In this document: positions 52,121 through 61,786 of the stretch, piece by piece
Numbering within the stretch: the first letter of the stretch is position 1
Layout of the letters: each line of letters starts with the position of its first letter
Assembly (NCBI RefSeq): GCF_029855045.1
Contig: NZ_CP123228.1
Span: forward strand, 1,922,001 to 1,986,000
Origin: Piscinibacter sp. XHJ-5
Lineage (GTDB): Bacteria; Pseudomonadota; Gammaproteobacteria; Burkholderiales; Burkholderiaceae_C
Direction of reading: 5' to 3'
Length of the DNA stretch: 64,000 nucleotides
Position numbers and translations under genes: made by a program
The notes under the pieces: generated by a model
What the model was told of the DNA's origin: nothing
Database searches by the model: none
Seen by the model: only the letters and a program-made list of their open reading frames with translations

Positions 52121-53437
52121 ATGTCCGACCACGACGATCCGCTTCCGACCACACTCGATGGCTGGCTGGCGCGCTGCGAACGCCTGCACCCGAAGGAAAT
52201 CGACATGACGCTCGAGCGGGCGCAGCGCGTGAAAGAGCGCCTGCAGCTCGCCTTTGTCGTGCCCGTCATCACCGTCGCCGGCACCAACGGCAAGGGCTCG
52301 ACCTGCGCCATGCTCGAGACGATCGCGTTGCAGGCGGGCTACCGGGTGGGCCTGTACATCAAGCCGCATCTCGTGCACTTCGAGGAGCGCTGCCGCGTCA
52401 ACGGCGAGATGGTGGCGGCTGATGCGCTGCTGCCGCACTTCGAAGCGGTCGAGGCCGCTCGTGGCGACACCGCGCTCACCTACTTCGAGTTCACCACGCT
52501 CGTCATCGCTCGGCTGCTGTCGCAGGCGGCGCTGGACCTCGTCATCCTCGAAGTGGGGCTCGGTGGACGGCTGGACGCAGTGAACGTCATCGATGCCGAT
52601 TGCGCCGTGATCACCAGCATCGCCGTCGATCACGTCGAATACCTGGGCCACGACCGCGAGGCCATCGGTCGGGAGAAGGCCGGCATCCTGCGCACCGGTC
52701 GGCCCGCGATCGTCAGCGATCCGGTGCCGCCGCAAAGCGTGCTCGACCGCGCACGCGACATCCAGGCCGACCTGTGGCTGTTCGGCCGCGACTTCAATTA
52801 CGCCGGCGACAAGCAGCAGTGGTCGTGGGCCGGGCGCAGCAAGCGCTTCAACGCGCTCGGGTATCCCGCGCTGCGCGGCGCGAACCAGTTGCTCAACGCG
52901 GCGGGCGCGCTGGCCGCGTTCGAGGCGCTGCGCGAACGGCTGCCGATCACCGCGCAAGCGGTGCGCAACGGACTCGCGCTGGTCGAGCTGCCGGGCCGAT
53001 TCCAGATCGTGCCGGGGCAGCCGACCCTGGTGCTCGACGTCGCGCACAACCCGCACGCCGTCGCCACCCTGGCGCAGAACCTCGACCAGATGGGCTTCTA
53101 TCCGCGCACGCATGTCGTGTTCGGCGCGATGCAGGACAAGGACCTCGCGGCCATGCTCACCCGCATGGCGCCGCTCGTGGACAACTGGCACTTCTGCGAC
53201 CTGCCACTCGCGCGCGCGGCAAAGGCCGCCGACCTCCAGGCGCTGCACGCAACGCTTGCCTTGCGCGGCCCAGGCAACGTGGACGTGCGCCAGCATGCCA
53301 ACCCGGCCGACGCACTGCGTACTGCACTGGGCGATGCAGACCCCGCTGATAGAATCGTGGTCTTCGGCTCCTTCTACACCGTGGGTGGTGTGCTGAAGGA
53401 GGGGCTGCCCCGGTTGAACGCCGCGCACATCGGCTGA
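52121..53437 (+). CDS. folC: dihydrofolate synthase / folylpolyglutamate synthase
   Basis: This 438-residue Mur-ligase-family enzyme adds glutamate to dihydropteroate and to folates. The P-loop is VAGTNGKGSTCAMLE. Other family segments are YIKPHLVHFEERCRVNG, EVGLGGRLDAVNVIDAD and LDVAHNPHAV. The accD-folC-dedD-cvpA-purF order is widely conserved. Confidence 0.95.
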   Translation: MSDHDDPLPTTLDGWLARCERLHPKEIDMTLERAQRVKERLQLAFVVPVITVAGTNGKGSTCAMLETIALQAGYRVGLYIKPHLVHFEERCRVNGEMVAADALLPHFEAVEAARGDTALTYFEFTTLVIARLLSQAALDLVILEVGLGGRLDAVNVIDADCAVITSIAVDHVEYLGHDREAIGREKAGILRTGRPAIVSDPVPPQSVLDRARDIQADLWLFGRDFNYAGDKQQWSWAGRSKRFNALGYPALRGANQLLNAAGALAAFEALRERLPITAQAVRNGLALVELPGRFQIVPGQPTLVLDVAHNPHAVATLAQNLDQMGFYPRTHVVFGAMQDKDLAAMLTRMAPLVDNWHFCDLPLARAAKAADLQALHATLALRGPGNVDVRQHANPADALRTALGDADPADRIVVFGSFYTVGGVLKEGLPRLNAAHIG

Positions 53438-53486
53438 TCCGAGAGTCCGGCGCCCATGCGGCGCCCTTCACCAGAATCCGCACCGC

Positions 53487-54236
53487 ATGGGTCTGAAGTC
53501 CATCCTCCAGCGCAAGTCCGGCAAGGCGGCCCAGGCTTCACCGGCGGATGCACCGGCCGAGCTGGTCCAGCAGGCGCGCATCCGCGCACGCCGACGTCTC
53601 ATCGGCGCAGTGGTGCTGGTGCTCGTCGGCGTGGTGGGCTTTCCCATCCTCTTCGAGACCCAGCCGAGGCCGATCCCGGTCGACATCCCGATCGAGATTC
53701 CACGCAAGGACACCGCTGCGCCGCTGGTGATGCCGGCAGCGCGCACGCCCAAGTCTGCGGCTGCCGCCTCGGCGCCGAGCGCACCGGCCGAGGTGGTCAT
53801 CACCGAAGCACCGTCGGAGGCGGGGCGCGAAGTGGCGCCTGCACCGAAGGCCGCACCGGCGCCCACCAGGCCGAGCGAGCCTGCGGCCAAGCCGGTGATC
53901 GCCAAGCCTGCGCCCGCGGCGCCCTCGGCGGCGGCCACCGACTCCCGTCGCGCGCAGGCCCTGCTCGAGGGCAAGGACGCCGACCCTGAGCCGGCCAAGA
54001 AAGAAGGTGGCCGCTTCGTCGTGCAGGTCGGCGCCTTTGCCGACACCGCCGCCGCGCGCGAGACCCGTCAGAAGGTCGAGAAGCTCGGCCTGAAGACCTA
54101 CACGCAGGTCGCGGAAACCTCGCAGGGAAGCCGCATCCGCGTGCGGGTCGGGCCGTTCGCCTCGCGCGAGGAGGCCGATCGGGCGCAGGCGAAGATCAAG
54201 GCCGCCGGCACGCAGGCCGTCGTCCTCACGCTGTGA
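53487..54236 (+). CDS. SPOR-domain inner-membrane protein (DedD-like)
   Basis: This 249-residue protein has a cytoplasmic N-terminus, one membrane helix (LIGAVVLVLVGVVGFPILFE, ~35-55), a long Pro/Ala-rich periplasmic linker and a C-terminal SPOR domain (~170-249; GGRFVVQVGAFADTAAARE, GSRIRVRVGPFASREEADRA). SPOR domains bind denuded septal peptidoglycan, so it should locate to the division site. Its position between folC and cvpA is that of DedD. Confidence 0.9.
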   Translation: MGLKSILQRKSGKAAQASPADAPAELVQQARIRARRRLIGAVVLVLVGVVGFPILFETQPRPIPVDIPIEIPRKDTAAPLVMPAARTPKSAAAASAPSAPAEVVITEAPSEAGREVAPAPKAAPAPTRPSEPAAKPVIAKPAPAAPSAAATDSRRAQALLEGKDADPEPAKKEGGRFVVQVGAFADTAAARETRQKVEKLGLKTYTQVAETSQGSRIRVRVGPFASREEADRAQAKIKAAGTQAVVLTL

Positions 54237-54246
54237 GGCCGTCGCA

Positions 54247-54744
54247 ATGGACAGCCTGAGCTGGGTCGACTGGGTCTTCATCGCCATCCTCGGGCTGTCG
54301 GTGATCGTCGGATTGATCCGCGGCCTGGTGTTCGAGGTGCTGTCGCTGCTGGGCTGGGTCGCGGCCTACGTGGCCGCGCAGTGGCTGGCCCCGGAGCTCG
54401 CGCCGCATCTGCCGGTGGGCAAGCCCGGCTCGGGCTTGAATCACGCGGCGGCGTTCGCATGTACGTTCATTGCCACCCTGATCGTGTGGGCCCTGCTGGC
54501 GCGCCTTCTGCGCATGGTGATCCATGCCACGCCGCTGAGCGGCGTCGACCGAGTGCTCGGCGCGACCTTCGGGGTGGCGCGCGCGCTGGTCGTCATGCTG
54601 GCGATCACCACGGTCGTGATGCTGACCTCGCTCGCCAAGACGCCGGCATGGCAGGCGTCGCGGGGCGCGGTCTGGTTGAATGGCGCCTTGCACGGCATCA
54701 AGCCCGTCCTGCCGACGGCGATCGCCGAGCATCTTCCGCGGTAG
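54247..54744 (+). CDS. cvpA: CvpA-family membrane protein
   Basis: This 165-residue inner-membrane protein has four hydrophobic helices, beginning WVDWVFIAILGLSVIVGLIRG. CvpA was first linked to colicin V production and later to envelope stress and purine-operon context. It lies 10 bp after the SPOR gene and 42 bp before purF, as in many proteobacteria. Confidence 0.92.
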   Translation: MDSLSWVDWVFIAILGLSVIVGLIRGLVFEVLSLLGWVAAYVAAQWLAPELAPHLPVGKPGSGLNHAAAFACTFIATLIVWALLARLLRMVIHATPLSGVDRVLGATFGVARALVVMLAITTVVMLTSLAKTPAWQASRGAVWLNGALHGIKPVLPTAIAEHLPR

Positions 54745-54786
54745 GCGATTGACGGCTATCGCTTCGTTCGAGTCTGGAGCAGTTCC

Positions 54787-56313
54787 ATGTGTGGCATCGT
54801 CGGTGTGATCTCCAAGGCGCCGGTCAACCAGTTGATCTACGACTCGCTGCTGCTGCTGCAGCACCGCGGTCAGGACGCCGCCGGCATCGTGACGATGCAA
54901 GGCACCAGGTGCTTCATGCACAAGGCACGCGGCATGGTTCGCGACGTGTTCCGCACGCGCAACATGCGCGCCCTGCCGGGCACGGTGGGACTGGGCCAGG
55001 TGCGCTATCCCACGGCCGGCAACGCCTACAGCGAGGAAGAGGCGCAACCGTTCTATGTCAACGCGCCGTTCGGCATCGTGCTCGTGCACAACGGCAACCT
55101 CACCAACGCGCATGCGCTGAAGAACGAGCTCTTCGCGGTCGATCGCCGCCACATCAACACCGAGAGCGACACCGAGGTGCTGATCAACATCCTCGCGCAC
55201 GAGCTGGAGCTGGCCGCACGCGACCTGCCGCTGTCGCCGGACGAGGTCTTCAAGGCGGTACGCGCGGTGCACAAGCGCATCAAGGGCTCGTACGCCGTCG
55301 TGGCGCTGATCGCCGGCTACGGGCTGCTCGCATTTCGCGATCCGTTCGGCATCCGGCCGCTGTGCTTCGGCGAAGGCGTCACGCCCGAGGGCCGCGACGT
55401 GATGGTGGCGAGCGAATCGGTGGCCCTGGAGGGTACCGGCCACAAGTTCGTGCGCGACGTGGCGCCCGGCGAGGCCATCTTCATCGACCTCGAAGGGCAG
55501 GTGCACAGCCGCCAGTGCGCCGACCACCCGACGCTGAATCCCTGCATGTTCGAGTTCGTGTACCTCGCGCGGCCCGACTCGGTGATGGACGGCGTGTCGG
55601 TGTACCAGGCGCGGCTCAACATGGGCGAGACGCTGGCGCAGCGGCTCATCTCGACCATGCCGCCGTCGGAGATCGACGTCGTCATCCCGATCCCCGAATC
55701 GAGCCGCCCGTCGGCCATGCAACTCGCGCAGAAGATCGGCAAGCCCTACCGCGAGGGCTTCGTCAAGAACCGCTACGTCGGCCGCACTTTCATCATGCCG
55801 GGGCAGGGCATGCGCAAGAAGTCGGTACGCCAGAAGCTCAACGCGATCGCCACCGAATTCAAGGGCCGCAACGTGCTCCTGGTGGACGACTCCATCGTTC
55901 GCGGCACCACGTCGAAGGAGATCGTGCAGATGGCGCGCGACGCCGGCGCGCGCAAGGTCTACATGGCGTCGGCCGCGCCGCCGGTGCGCTACCCCAACGT
56001 GTACGGCATCGACATGCCGACCAAGGATGAACTGATTGCGCACGACCGCAGCATCGAAGAGATCCGCCAGTTCATCGGCGCCGATGCGCTGATCTACCAG
56101 GACGTGGCGGCGATGAAGCGAGTGGTCGCCCAACTCAATCCCAAGCTCGACGGCTTCGAGGCCTCGTGCTTCGACGGGCACTACATCACCGGCGACGTGT
56201 CGGCCGCCGACTTCGACGCCATCGCGACGCAGCGCCAGTCGCAGGGTGAGGACGAGGATGCGCCCGATCGTTCGCGCCTGGCGCTGCAGGGCGTGGTGCA
56301 CGACGGCAGGTAG
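54787..56313 (+). CDS. purF: amidophosphoribosyltransferase
   Basis: This 508-residue enzyme starts purine synthesis by moving glutamine amide nitrogen to PRPP. The N-terminal MCGIVGV gives the nucleophilic Cys2, exposed after Met removal. Glutaminase segments ([17 protein letters not shown]) precede the PRTase domain with its PRPP motif [17 protein letters not shown]. It directly precedes metZ by 6 bp. Confidence 0.97.
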   Translation: MCGIVGVISKAPVNQLIYDSLLLLQHRGQDAAGIVTMQGTRCFMHKARGMVRDVFRTRNMRALPGTVGLGQVRYPTAGNAYSEEEAQPFYVNAPFGIVLVHNGNLTNAHALKNELFAVDRRHINTESDTEVLINILAHELELAARDLPLSPDEVFKAVRAVHKRIKGSYAVVALIAGYGLLAFRDPFGIRPLCFGEGVTPEGRDVMVASESVALEGTGHKFVRDVAPGEAIFIDLEGQVHSRQCADHPTLNPCMFEFVYLARPDSVMDGVSVYQARLNMGETLAQRLISTMPPSEIDVVIPIPESSRPSAMQLAQKIGKPYREGFVKNRYVGRTFIMPGQGMRKKSVRQKLNAIATEFKGRNVLLVDDSIVRGTTSKEIVQMARDAGARKVYMASAAPPVRYPNVYGIDMPTKDELIAHDRSIEEIRQFIGADALIYQDVAAMKRVVAQLNPKLDGFEASCFDGHYITGDVSAADFDAIATQRQSQGEDEDAPDRSRLALQGVVHDGR

Positions 56314-56319
56314 GCGGCC

Positions 56320-57555
56320 ATGGGCGACAAGAAGATCCCCCGCGTGACGTTGCCGCCCGATGTGCGGCTTGACACGCTGGCGGTGCGCGAGGGCCTGCCG
56401 CGCTCGCCATGGGGCGAGAACTCCGAGGCGCTGTTCCTCACCAGCAGCTTCGTGCAGCCCGATGCAGCCTCGGCCGCGGCCCGCTTCGCCAACGAGGAAG
56501 AAGCCTTCATCTACTCGCGCTTCACCAACCCGACGGTGATGATGATGGAGCGCCGCCTCGCCGCGCTCGAAGGCACCGAGGCCTGCATCGGCACGTCGAG
56601 CGGCATGAGCGCGATCCTGCTGCTGGCCATGGGCCTGCTGAAGGCGGGCGACCACGTCGTCTGCTCGCGCAGCGTGTTCGGCTCCACCATCATGCTGCTC
56701 GGCCGCGAATTCGCGAAGTTCGGCGTGGAGACGAGCTTCGTGTCGCAGACCGATGTCGACGAGTGGCGCCGCGCGGTGAAGCCCACCACCCGGCTGCTGT
56801 TCGCAGAGTCGCCCACCAACCCGCTCACCGAAGTCTGCGACATCCGCGCGCTGTCGAGGATCGCGAAGGACAGCGGCGCCTGGCTCGCGGTCGACAACTG
56901 CTTCTGCTCTCCGGCGCTGCAGCAGCCGGTGAAATACGGCGCGGACCTCGTGATCCATTCGGGCACCAAGTACCTCGATGGGCAGGGGCGTGTGATCGCC
57001 GGCGCCATCTGTGGCAGCGAGGCGCTGATCAACGAGAAGTTCATGCCGGTGATGCGCAGCGCCGGCATGAGCCTGTCGCCGTTCAACGCCTGGGTGGTCC
57101 TCAAGGGACTCGAGACGCTGGCCATCCGCATGCGCGCGCAAAGCGAGAGTGCGCTGAAGCTGGCCGAATGGCTGGAGCAGCAGCCGATGGTCGAGCGTGT
57201 GTACTACCCCGGTCTGAAGTCGCACCCGCAGCACGAGTTGGCGATGGCGCAGCAGGCGGGCAGCGGCGGCGCGGTGGTGTCGTTCATCGTGCAGGGACAG
57301 GCGAGAGGCGGAGCCGTTCTCGCGCGCAAGAACGCCTTCCACGTCATCGACCGCACGCAGATCTGCTCCATCACGGCCAACCTGGGCGACACCAAGACGA
57401 CGATCACGCACCCGGCCAGCACCTCGCACGGTCGACTGACCGAAGAGCAGCGCCTCGCCGCCGGGATCACGCAGGGCATGGTTCGCGTCGCGGTGGGCCT
57501 GGAAGACCTCGACGACCTTCGCGCCGACTTGCTGCGCGGCCTCGATTCACTCTGA
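56320..57555 (+). CDS. metZ: O-succinylhomoserine sulfhydrylase
   Basis: This 411-residue PLP enzyme of the Cys/Met gamma family makes homocysteine from O-succinylhomoserine and sulfide. The PLP lysine is K217 in [34 protein letters not shown] and [18 protein letters not shown] are characteristic. The purF-metZ pairing is conserved in betaproteobacteria and pseudomonads, and supports MetZ over cystathionine gamma-synthase. Confidence 0.92.
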   Translation: MGDKKIPRVTLPPDVRLDTLAVREGLPRSPWGENSEALFLTSSFVQPDAASAAARFANEEEAFIYSRFTNPTVMMMERRLAALEGTEACIGTSSGMSAILLLAMGLLKAGDHVVCSRSVFGSTIMLLGREFAKFGVETSFVSQTDVDEWRRAVKPTTRLLFAESPTNPLTEVCDIRALSRIAKDSGAWLAVDNCFCSPALQQPVKYGADLVIHSGTKYLDGQGRVIAGAICGSEALINEKFMPVMRSAGMSLSPFNAWVVLKGLETLAIRMRAQSESALKLAEWLEQQPMVERVYYPGLKSHPQHELAMAQQAGSGGAVVSFIVQGQARGGAVLARKNAFHVIDRTQICSITANLGDTKTTITHPASTSHGRLTEEQRLAAGITQGMVRVAVGLEDLDDLRADLLRGLDSL

Positions 57556-57571
57556 TCCGTTCTCTCTCCCG

Positions 57572-58963
57572 ATGACCCGAAAAATCCGCACGCGCATCGC
57601 GCCGTCGCCCACCGGTTTCCTGCACCTGGGCACCGCCCGCACCGCCCTGTATTCCTGGGCCTACGCTCGTCACCACGGCGGCGAGTTCGTGCTGCGCATC
57701 GAAGACACCGATGTCGCGCGCTCCACGCAGGACTCGGTGGACCAGATCCTCGCTGCGATGCAGTGGCTGGGGCTCGACAGCGACGAAGGTCCGATCTACC
57801 AGATGCAGCGCCTCGATCGCTATCGCGAGGTGGTCGATCGCATGCTGGCCGAGGGCACGGCCTACCGTTGCTACTGCACGCCCGATGAGCTCGAGGACAT
57901 GCGCGAGGCGCAGCGCGCGCGCGGCGAGAAGACTCACTACGACGGCCGCTGGCGTCCCGAGCCGAACAAGGCGCTTCCAGCGCCGCCCGACGGTGTTCAG
58001 CCGGTCATCCGCTTTCGCAACCCGGCGGACGGCGTGGTCACCTGGGACGACCTGGTGAAGGGCCCGATCAGCATCGCCAACCGCGAGATCGACGACCTGG
58101 TGATCATGCGGGCCGACGGTGTGCCGACCTATAACTTCGCGGTGGTCGTCGACGACAGCGACATGGACATCACCCACGTCTTTCGCGGCGATGAGCACGT
58201 CAACAACACGCCGTGGCAGATCAACATCTTCAACGCGCTCGGCGCGCCACTGCCGCTGTTCGGGCATCTGCCTGTAATCCTCGGTGACGACGGGCAGAAG
58301 CTGTCCAAGCGGCGCGGCGCCGTGAGCGTGACCGCGTATCGCGACACGGGCTACCTGCCGGAGGCGATGCTCAACTACCTGGCACGCCTCGGCTGGAGTC
58401 ACGGCGACGACGAGCTCTTCACGCGTGAGCAGCTCGTGCAGTGGTTCGACGGCACCCACCTGTCGAAGAGCCCCGCGCAGTGGGATCCGGCCAAGCTGAG
58501 CTGGGTCAACGCGCACTACCTGAAGACCATCGACGAAGCGCGTCTCGCCTCGCTCGTGGCCGAGCAACTCGAGCGCCGCGGTGTGGCAGCGCCCGTCGAT
58601 CGCGTGCGGCCGCTGTGCGCGCTGTTCAAGGACCGCTGCACGACGACCGCGGAGCTGGCCGACTGGCTGGCGATGTACTTCGCCGATGTGGCGCCATCCG
58701 TCGAGGATCTGGCGGCTCATGTCACGGAGGCGGTCAAGCCGGCCATCGCGGGCCTGCGCGACACGCTCGCATCCGTCGAGTGGAACAAGAGCGCGATCAA
58801 TGCTGCGATCAAGCAGACCATCGCCGCCCACGGCCTCAAGATGCCGCAGCTCGCCCATGCCGTCCGCGTGCTCGTGTGCGGTCGTGCGCAAACACCGTCG
58901 ATCGATGCGGTGCTGGAGCTCTTCCCCAGGGAAACGGTCGTCTCTCGTTTGCAGAAGGCCTGA
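57572..58963 (+). CDS. gltX: glutamyl-tRNA synthetase
   Basis: This 463-residue class I synthetase charges tRNA-Glu. The HIGH-type motif is [15 protein letters not shown] (residues 10-24) and the KMSKS-type loop is KLSKR (243-247). [16 protein letters not shown] is also typical. A tRNA-Glu gene lies ~180 bp downstream. The -35 box of the tRNA promoter is inside its last codons. Confidence 0.96.
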   Translation: MTRKIRTRIAPSPTGFLHLGTARTALYSWAYARHHGGEFVLRIEDTDVARSTQDSVDQILAAMQWLGLDSDEGPIYQMQRLDRYREVVDRMLAEGTAYRCYCTPDELEDMREAQRARGEKTHYDGRWRPEPNKALPAPPDGVQPVIRFRNPADGVVTWDDLVKGPISIANREIDDLVIMRADGVPTYNFAVVVDDSDMDITHVFRGDEHVNNTPWQINIFNALGAPLPLFGHLPVILGDDGQKLSKRRGAVSVTAYRDTGYLPEAMLNYLARLGWSHGDDELFTREQLVQWFDGTHLSKSPAQWDPAKLSWVNAHYLKTIDEARLASLVAEQLERRGVAAPVDRVRPLCALFKDRCTTTAELADWLAMYFADVAPSVEDLAAHVTEAVKPAIAGLRDTLASVEWNKSAINAAIKQTIAAHGLKMPQLAHAVRVLVCGRAQTPSIDAVLELFPRETVVSRLQKA

Positions 58964-58978
58964 AAATCTGTCTATAAT
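58949..58978 (+). promoter_or_regulatory. promoter of the tRNA cluster
   Basis: TTGCAG (58949-58954), an 18-bp spacer and a perfect TATAAT (58973-58978) precede tRNA-Ala by 50 bp. The -35 box is within the gltX reading frame. Confidence 0.75.
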
Positions 58979-59027
58979 CGCGGTCTCGCTTGAACAGCGC
59001 GACCCGGTTTGCGGAAGAGTCAGATCA

Positions 59028-59103
<76 letters not shown>

Positions 59104-59145
59104 ACCAAGTCGGTGGCGCGCAGTTCAAGAGAACGAAGGAACAGA

Positions 59146-59221
59146 GTCCCCTTCGTCTAGAGGCCTAGGACACCACCCTTTCACGGTGATTACAGGGGTT
59201 CGAATCCCCTAGGGGACGCCA
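59146..59221 (+). tRNA. tRNA-Glu(TTC)
   Basis: A 76-base cloverleaf with acceptor GTCCCCT paired to AGGGGAC, anticodon TTC in CCTTTCACG, T-loop TTCGAAT and encoded CCA. It lies just downstream of gltX, its own synthetase gene. Confidence 0.97.
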
Positions 59222-59297
59222 AGTCAGGCAGGGCTTGCGGAGCAATCCGGAAAACCTGCCGCAGTGAGTGGAAGTTTGATGCCAGGCAACTGGCAGT

Positions 59298-59374
59298 GGA
59301 GTGGTAGTTCAGTTGGTTAGAATACCGGCCTGTCACGCCGGGGGTCGCGGGTTCGAGCCCCGTCCACTCCGCCA
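59298..59374 (+). tRNA. tRNA-Asp(GTC)
   Basis: A 77-base cloverleaf with acceptor GGAGTGG paired to CCACTCC, anticodon GTC in CCTGTCACG, T-loop TTCGAGC and encoded CCA. It is the last of the three tRNAs, followed at once by an intrinsic terminator. Confidence 0.97.
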
Positions 59375-59382
59375 ACAACATC

Positions 59383-59419
59383 AACGGGTTAGCTTCGAAA
59401 GAGCTAACCCGTTTTTTTT
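59383..59419 (+). terminator. intrinsic terminator after tRNA-Asp
   Basis: AACGGGTTAGCT (59383-59394) and AGCTAACCCGTT (59402-59413) form a perfect 12-bp stem, followed by a run of eight Ts (59412-59419). This is the strongest terminator in the window. Confidence 0.95.
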
Positions 59420-59455
59420 GTTGCAAGTGCTCAGGGGTAAACCGAGGAGTCAACG

Positions 59456-59587
59456 ATGACGGGCGTTGGCAAAGGCGTGGAGGTGCGGGTGGATGGCCGG
59501 CCTCTCCATGTGTCGTGGTACCCGTGGGCCGCACCGACACATCGCTCGCCCCGCCACCCGGCTCAAGTCGTGTGTTGCCCGGAGTAG
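59456..59587 (+). CDS. possible small ORF, 43 residues
   Basis: An ATG at 59456 has a good Shine-Dalgarno (GAGGAG, 6-base spacing) and opens a 43-residue frame beginning MTGVGKGVEVRVDGRPLHVS. Its 3' end overlaps the end of the convergent tetR gene. I recognise no family. It may be a remnant of a longer gene or chance, and no promoter is seen after the tRNA terminator. Confidence 0.22.
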   Translation: MTGVGKGVEVRVDGRPLHVSWYPWAAPTHRSPRHPAQVVCCPE

Positions 59588-60219
59588 CCCGCCATGAACA
59601 CGCGCACGGCCTCGCGAAGCAGTGCCTTGTTCTCGCGCGCGTCAGGCATCTCCAACATCAGCAGCCCGCGGAAGTGGCCATCACCCAGGAACATCGCCAG
59701 GAACAAGTCGGCGGCCAGCCGCGGGTTCTTCACGTTCAGTGATCCCGCCTCGTTCGCGCGCCGCAGGTACGCGGCCAAGTCGGCGTTGAGCCGCTCGGGG
59801 CCTTGCCGGTAGAACGCCTGGCACGCCTCGGGCTGGGAACTGGCGGCGCCGTACAGCGACCGGAACTTGCCGAGCGTGTGATCTTCGCGCGTCAGCGTCA
59901 GGAACTGCTCGCCGACAGCCAGCAGCGCCTTGCGCGGCTGCAGGGGGTCCAGTGCCTCGACGCCGGCAGGGCCACCCATCACGCGCTCGGTGCGGTCCTG
60001 GACCACCGCCTCGAACAGCCCTTCCTTCGAACCGAAGTTGCTGTAGATCGTCATCTTCGAGACGCCGGCTTCTGCCGCGATGGCGTCCACGCTGGCGCGC
60101 TCCAGGCCGTGCGCATAGAAGTGGTTGCGCGCCGCTTCCATGATGCGCCGGAAGCGCTCGGGGTCGCGGGGGCGGCCGCGACGCGGCGGGGGCGCGAGAT
60201 CGTCGTCTTTCTGTGCCAT
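59563..60219 (-). CDS. TetR-family transcriptional repressor
   Basis: This 218-residue regulator has an N-terminal helix-turn-helix (VDAIAAEAGVSKMTIYSNFGSKEGLF, residues ~43-68, split by the turn at GVS) and a larger C-terminal ligand domain of the TetR_C type seen in efflux regulators. It is divergent from a tripartite efflux operon. Its start codon is 12 bp from a perfect 18-bp palindrome, so it very probably represses itself and the pump. The ligand is unknown. Confidence 0.9.
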   Translation of the reverse strand: MAQKDDDLAPPPRRGRPRDPERFRRIMEAARNHFYAHGLERASVDAIAAEAGVSKMTIYSNFGSKEGLFEAVVQDRTERVMGGPAGVEALDPLQPRKALLAVGEQFLTLTREDHTLGKFRSLYGAASSQPEACQAFYRQGPERLNADLAAYLRRANEAGSLNVKNPRLAADLFLAMFLGDGHFRGLLMLEMPDARENKALLREAVRVFMAGYSGQHTT

Positions 60220-60230
60220 CGGTTCATTTT

Positions 60231-60248
60231 ATGGACTTGACAGTCCAT
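60231..60248. promoter_or_regulatory. TetR operator 1
   Basis: ATGGACTTGACAGTCCAT is a perfect 7-4-7 inverted repeat. It contains the -35 box (TTGACA, 60237-60242) of the efflux promoter. Confidence 0.65.
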
Positions 60249-60264
60249 TATGTGTCGCTACACT
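60237..60264 (+). promoter_or_regulatory. efflux operon promoter
   Basis: A consensus TTGACA (60237-60242), 16 bp, then TACACT (60259-60264). Transcription would start near 60271, which supports the efflux gene ATG at 60302 over the ATG at 60275. Confidence 0.65.
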
Positions 60265-60266
60265 TA

Positions 60267-60284
60267 TTGGACACATGAGTCCAC
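60267..60284. promoter_or_regulatory. TetR operator 2 (imperfect)
   Basis: TTGGACACATGAGTCCAC repeats the TGGAC...AGTCCA core of operator 1 with the same spacing, 36 bp further downstream, over the likely transcription start. Confidence 0.5.
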
Positions 60285-60301
60285 TAAGTGAAACCTTCTC
60301 C

Positions 60302-61786
60302 ATGACGCTTGCACTGCGCCGCAGCCCAGACGTCGGCATGGGGGCCAGCCGCCCTGCAGCAGCCATCTTTGCGGTGTTGATCCTATCTGCTTGTTCGACC
60401 CCAGCTCCTCAGTCGCCATCCCCGTCCGTGCCTCTGGCCGCCACCTTCTCGAACGAGAAGCCCATCGGCCTTGCGGCATCGGCCCTCGACGATGCCTGGT
60501 GGGACGGCTATGGCGACGCCACGCTGACGCGCCTCGTCAAGGAAGCCTTGTCCGCCAACCAGGACGTGGCCATGGCGCTGCAGCGCGTCGGGCAGGCTCG
60601 CGCGGGAGCCGACGCGCAGGCCTCCCAGCTCTGGCCCACGGTGGGCGTGCAGGCTGCCGCGTCGCGCAGCCAGAGCGGTGTTCCCGAGCCGGTCAAGCAA
60701 GGCATGCCCGACACGCGCGCGCTGCGTGCCGGTGTGGATGTCGCCTGGGAGATCGACCTCGCCGGCGGCGTTCGCGCGGCGCGTGATGCCGCGCAGGCCG
60801 ATGCCGCCGCCGCAGCCGCAGGCGTCCATGGAGCCCGCCTGCTCGTGGCCAGCGAAGTGGGGCGGCAGTATTTCGTGCTGCGCAGTGCCGAGGAACGGCT
60901 GCGCATCGTGCAGGCCCTGGCTGCCGCCCAGCGTCAGACGGCGGCCCGCGTGGAGAGTCGCCTGCGCGAAGGCCAGGCCAGCGCCTTCGACCTGGACCGC
61001 GCACGCGCCGAGGCCGATGCACTGGACGCCCAGGTGCCGGCACTGCGGATGCTGGTCGGTACCACCCAGACGAAGCTGGCTGTCCTGCTGGGGCGCAGCC
61101 CATCGACTCCGGTCGTCGAAGCTGACAAGGCCTTCGCATGGCCGGCGGCGCGGACCATCGCAGCAGGCCAGCCCAGTGAACTGCTCCGGCGCCGCCCCGA
61201 TCTCGTGGCCGCGGAGGCACGCGTCGGCGCCGAAGCGCTTCGCAGCGCAGAAGCCCGCGCCCAGTGGTGGCCCAAGCTGTTTCTGAGCGCGCTGGTGGGC
61301 CGCGAGGACTTGCGACTGAACGCGCTGGATCTCGCGCCGGTTCACTTCTCCAACGTCGCGCTGGCCTTTGCCGCGCCGATCTTCGACGCCGGCCGCATCG
61401 ATGCCGGCATCCGCGTGCAGTCCGCGCGTGCCGACGAGGCCTTGCTGGCCTGGCAGAAGGCCGTGCTGGTGGCGGTCCAGGAAGTGGAGGACAGCCTGCT
61501 GGTGCGCTCGCAGGAGGCCGAGCGCAACGCTGCGCTTGCGCTCACCGCCATGCACCGTCGCCGCTCGCTTCAGCGCGCCGAGTCGCTGCAGCGCGAAGGA
61601 CAGATCGACCTGCTGGTCCTGCTGGACGTGCAGCGTTCCGTGCTCGCCAGCGAACTGGCCCTGTCGGACAGCCGCCTGCAGCAGGCACTGGCCGACGTGC
61701 AGCTCTACAAGGCGCTGGGCGGCGGCCTCTCCCGGGCCGAGGCCGGCGCCGACACGACTCCTCTTGCCGCAAGGACACCCCAGTGA
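60302..61786 (+). CDS. RND efflux outer-membrane lipoprotein channel (OprM/NodT type)
   Basis: This 494-residue outer-membrane factor has a lipobox (LILSAC, lipidated Cys31) and two outer-membrane-efflux-protein repeats with long Ala/Arg-rich helices. DDAWWDGYGDATLTRLVKEAL and ELLRRRPDLVAAEARVGAEALRSAEA are OprM/NodT signatures. It forms the TolC-like exit duct of the pump. It is unusual in being the first gene of the operon. Its stop overlaps the adaptor start (GTGA). The start is set by the promoter position. Confidence 0.92.
   Translation: MTLALRRSPDVGMGASRPAAAIFAVLILSACSTPAPQSPSPSVPLAATFSNEKPIGLAASALDDAWWDGYGDATLTRLVKEALSANQDVAMALQRVGQARAGADAQASQLWPTVGVQAAASRSQSGVPEPVKQGMPDTRALRAGVDVAWEIDLAGGVRAARDAAQADAAAAAAGVHGARLLVASEVGRQYFVLRSAEERLRIVQALAAAQRQTAARVESRLREGQASAFDLDRARAEADALDAQVPALRMLVGTTQTKLAVLLGRSPSTPVVEADKAFAWPAARTIAAGQPSELLRRRPDLVAAEARVGAEALRSAEARAQWWPKLFLSALVGREDLRLNALDLAPVHFSNVALAFAAPIFDAGRIDAGIRVQSARADEALLAWQKAVLVAVQEVEDSLLVRSQEAERNAALALTAMHRRRSLQRAESLQREGQIDLLVLLDVQRSVLASELALSDSRLQQALADVQLYKALGGGLSRAEAGADTTPLAARTPQ

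Noticed and set aside
54226..57429. Minus-strand open frame of 1067 codons across cvpA, purF and metZ
   Set aside because: It crosses three intact genes of known function on the other strand and has no family similarity I can see.
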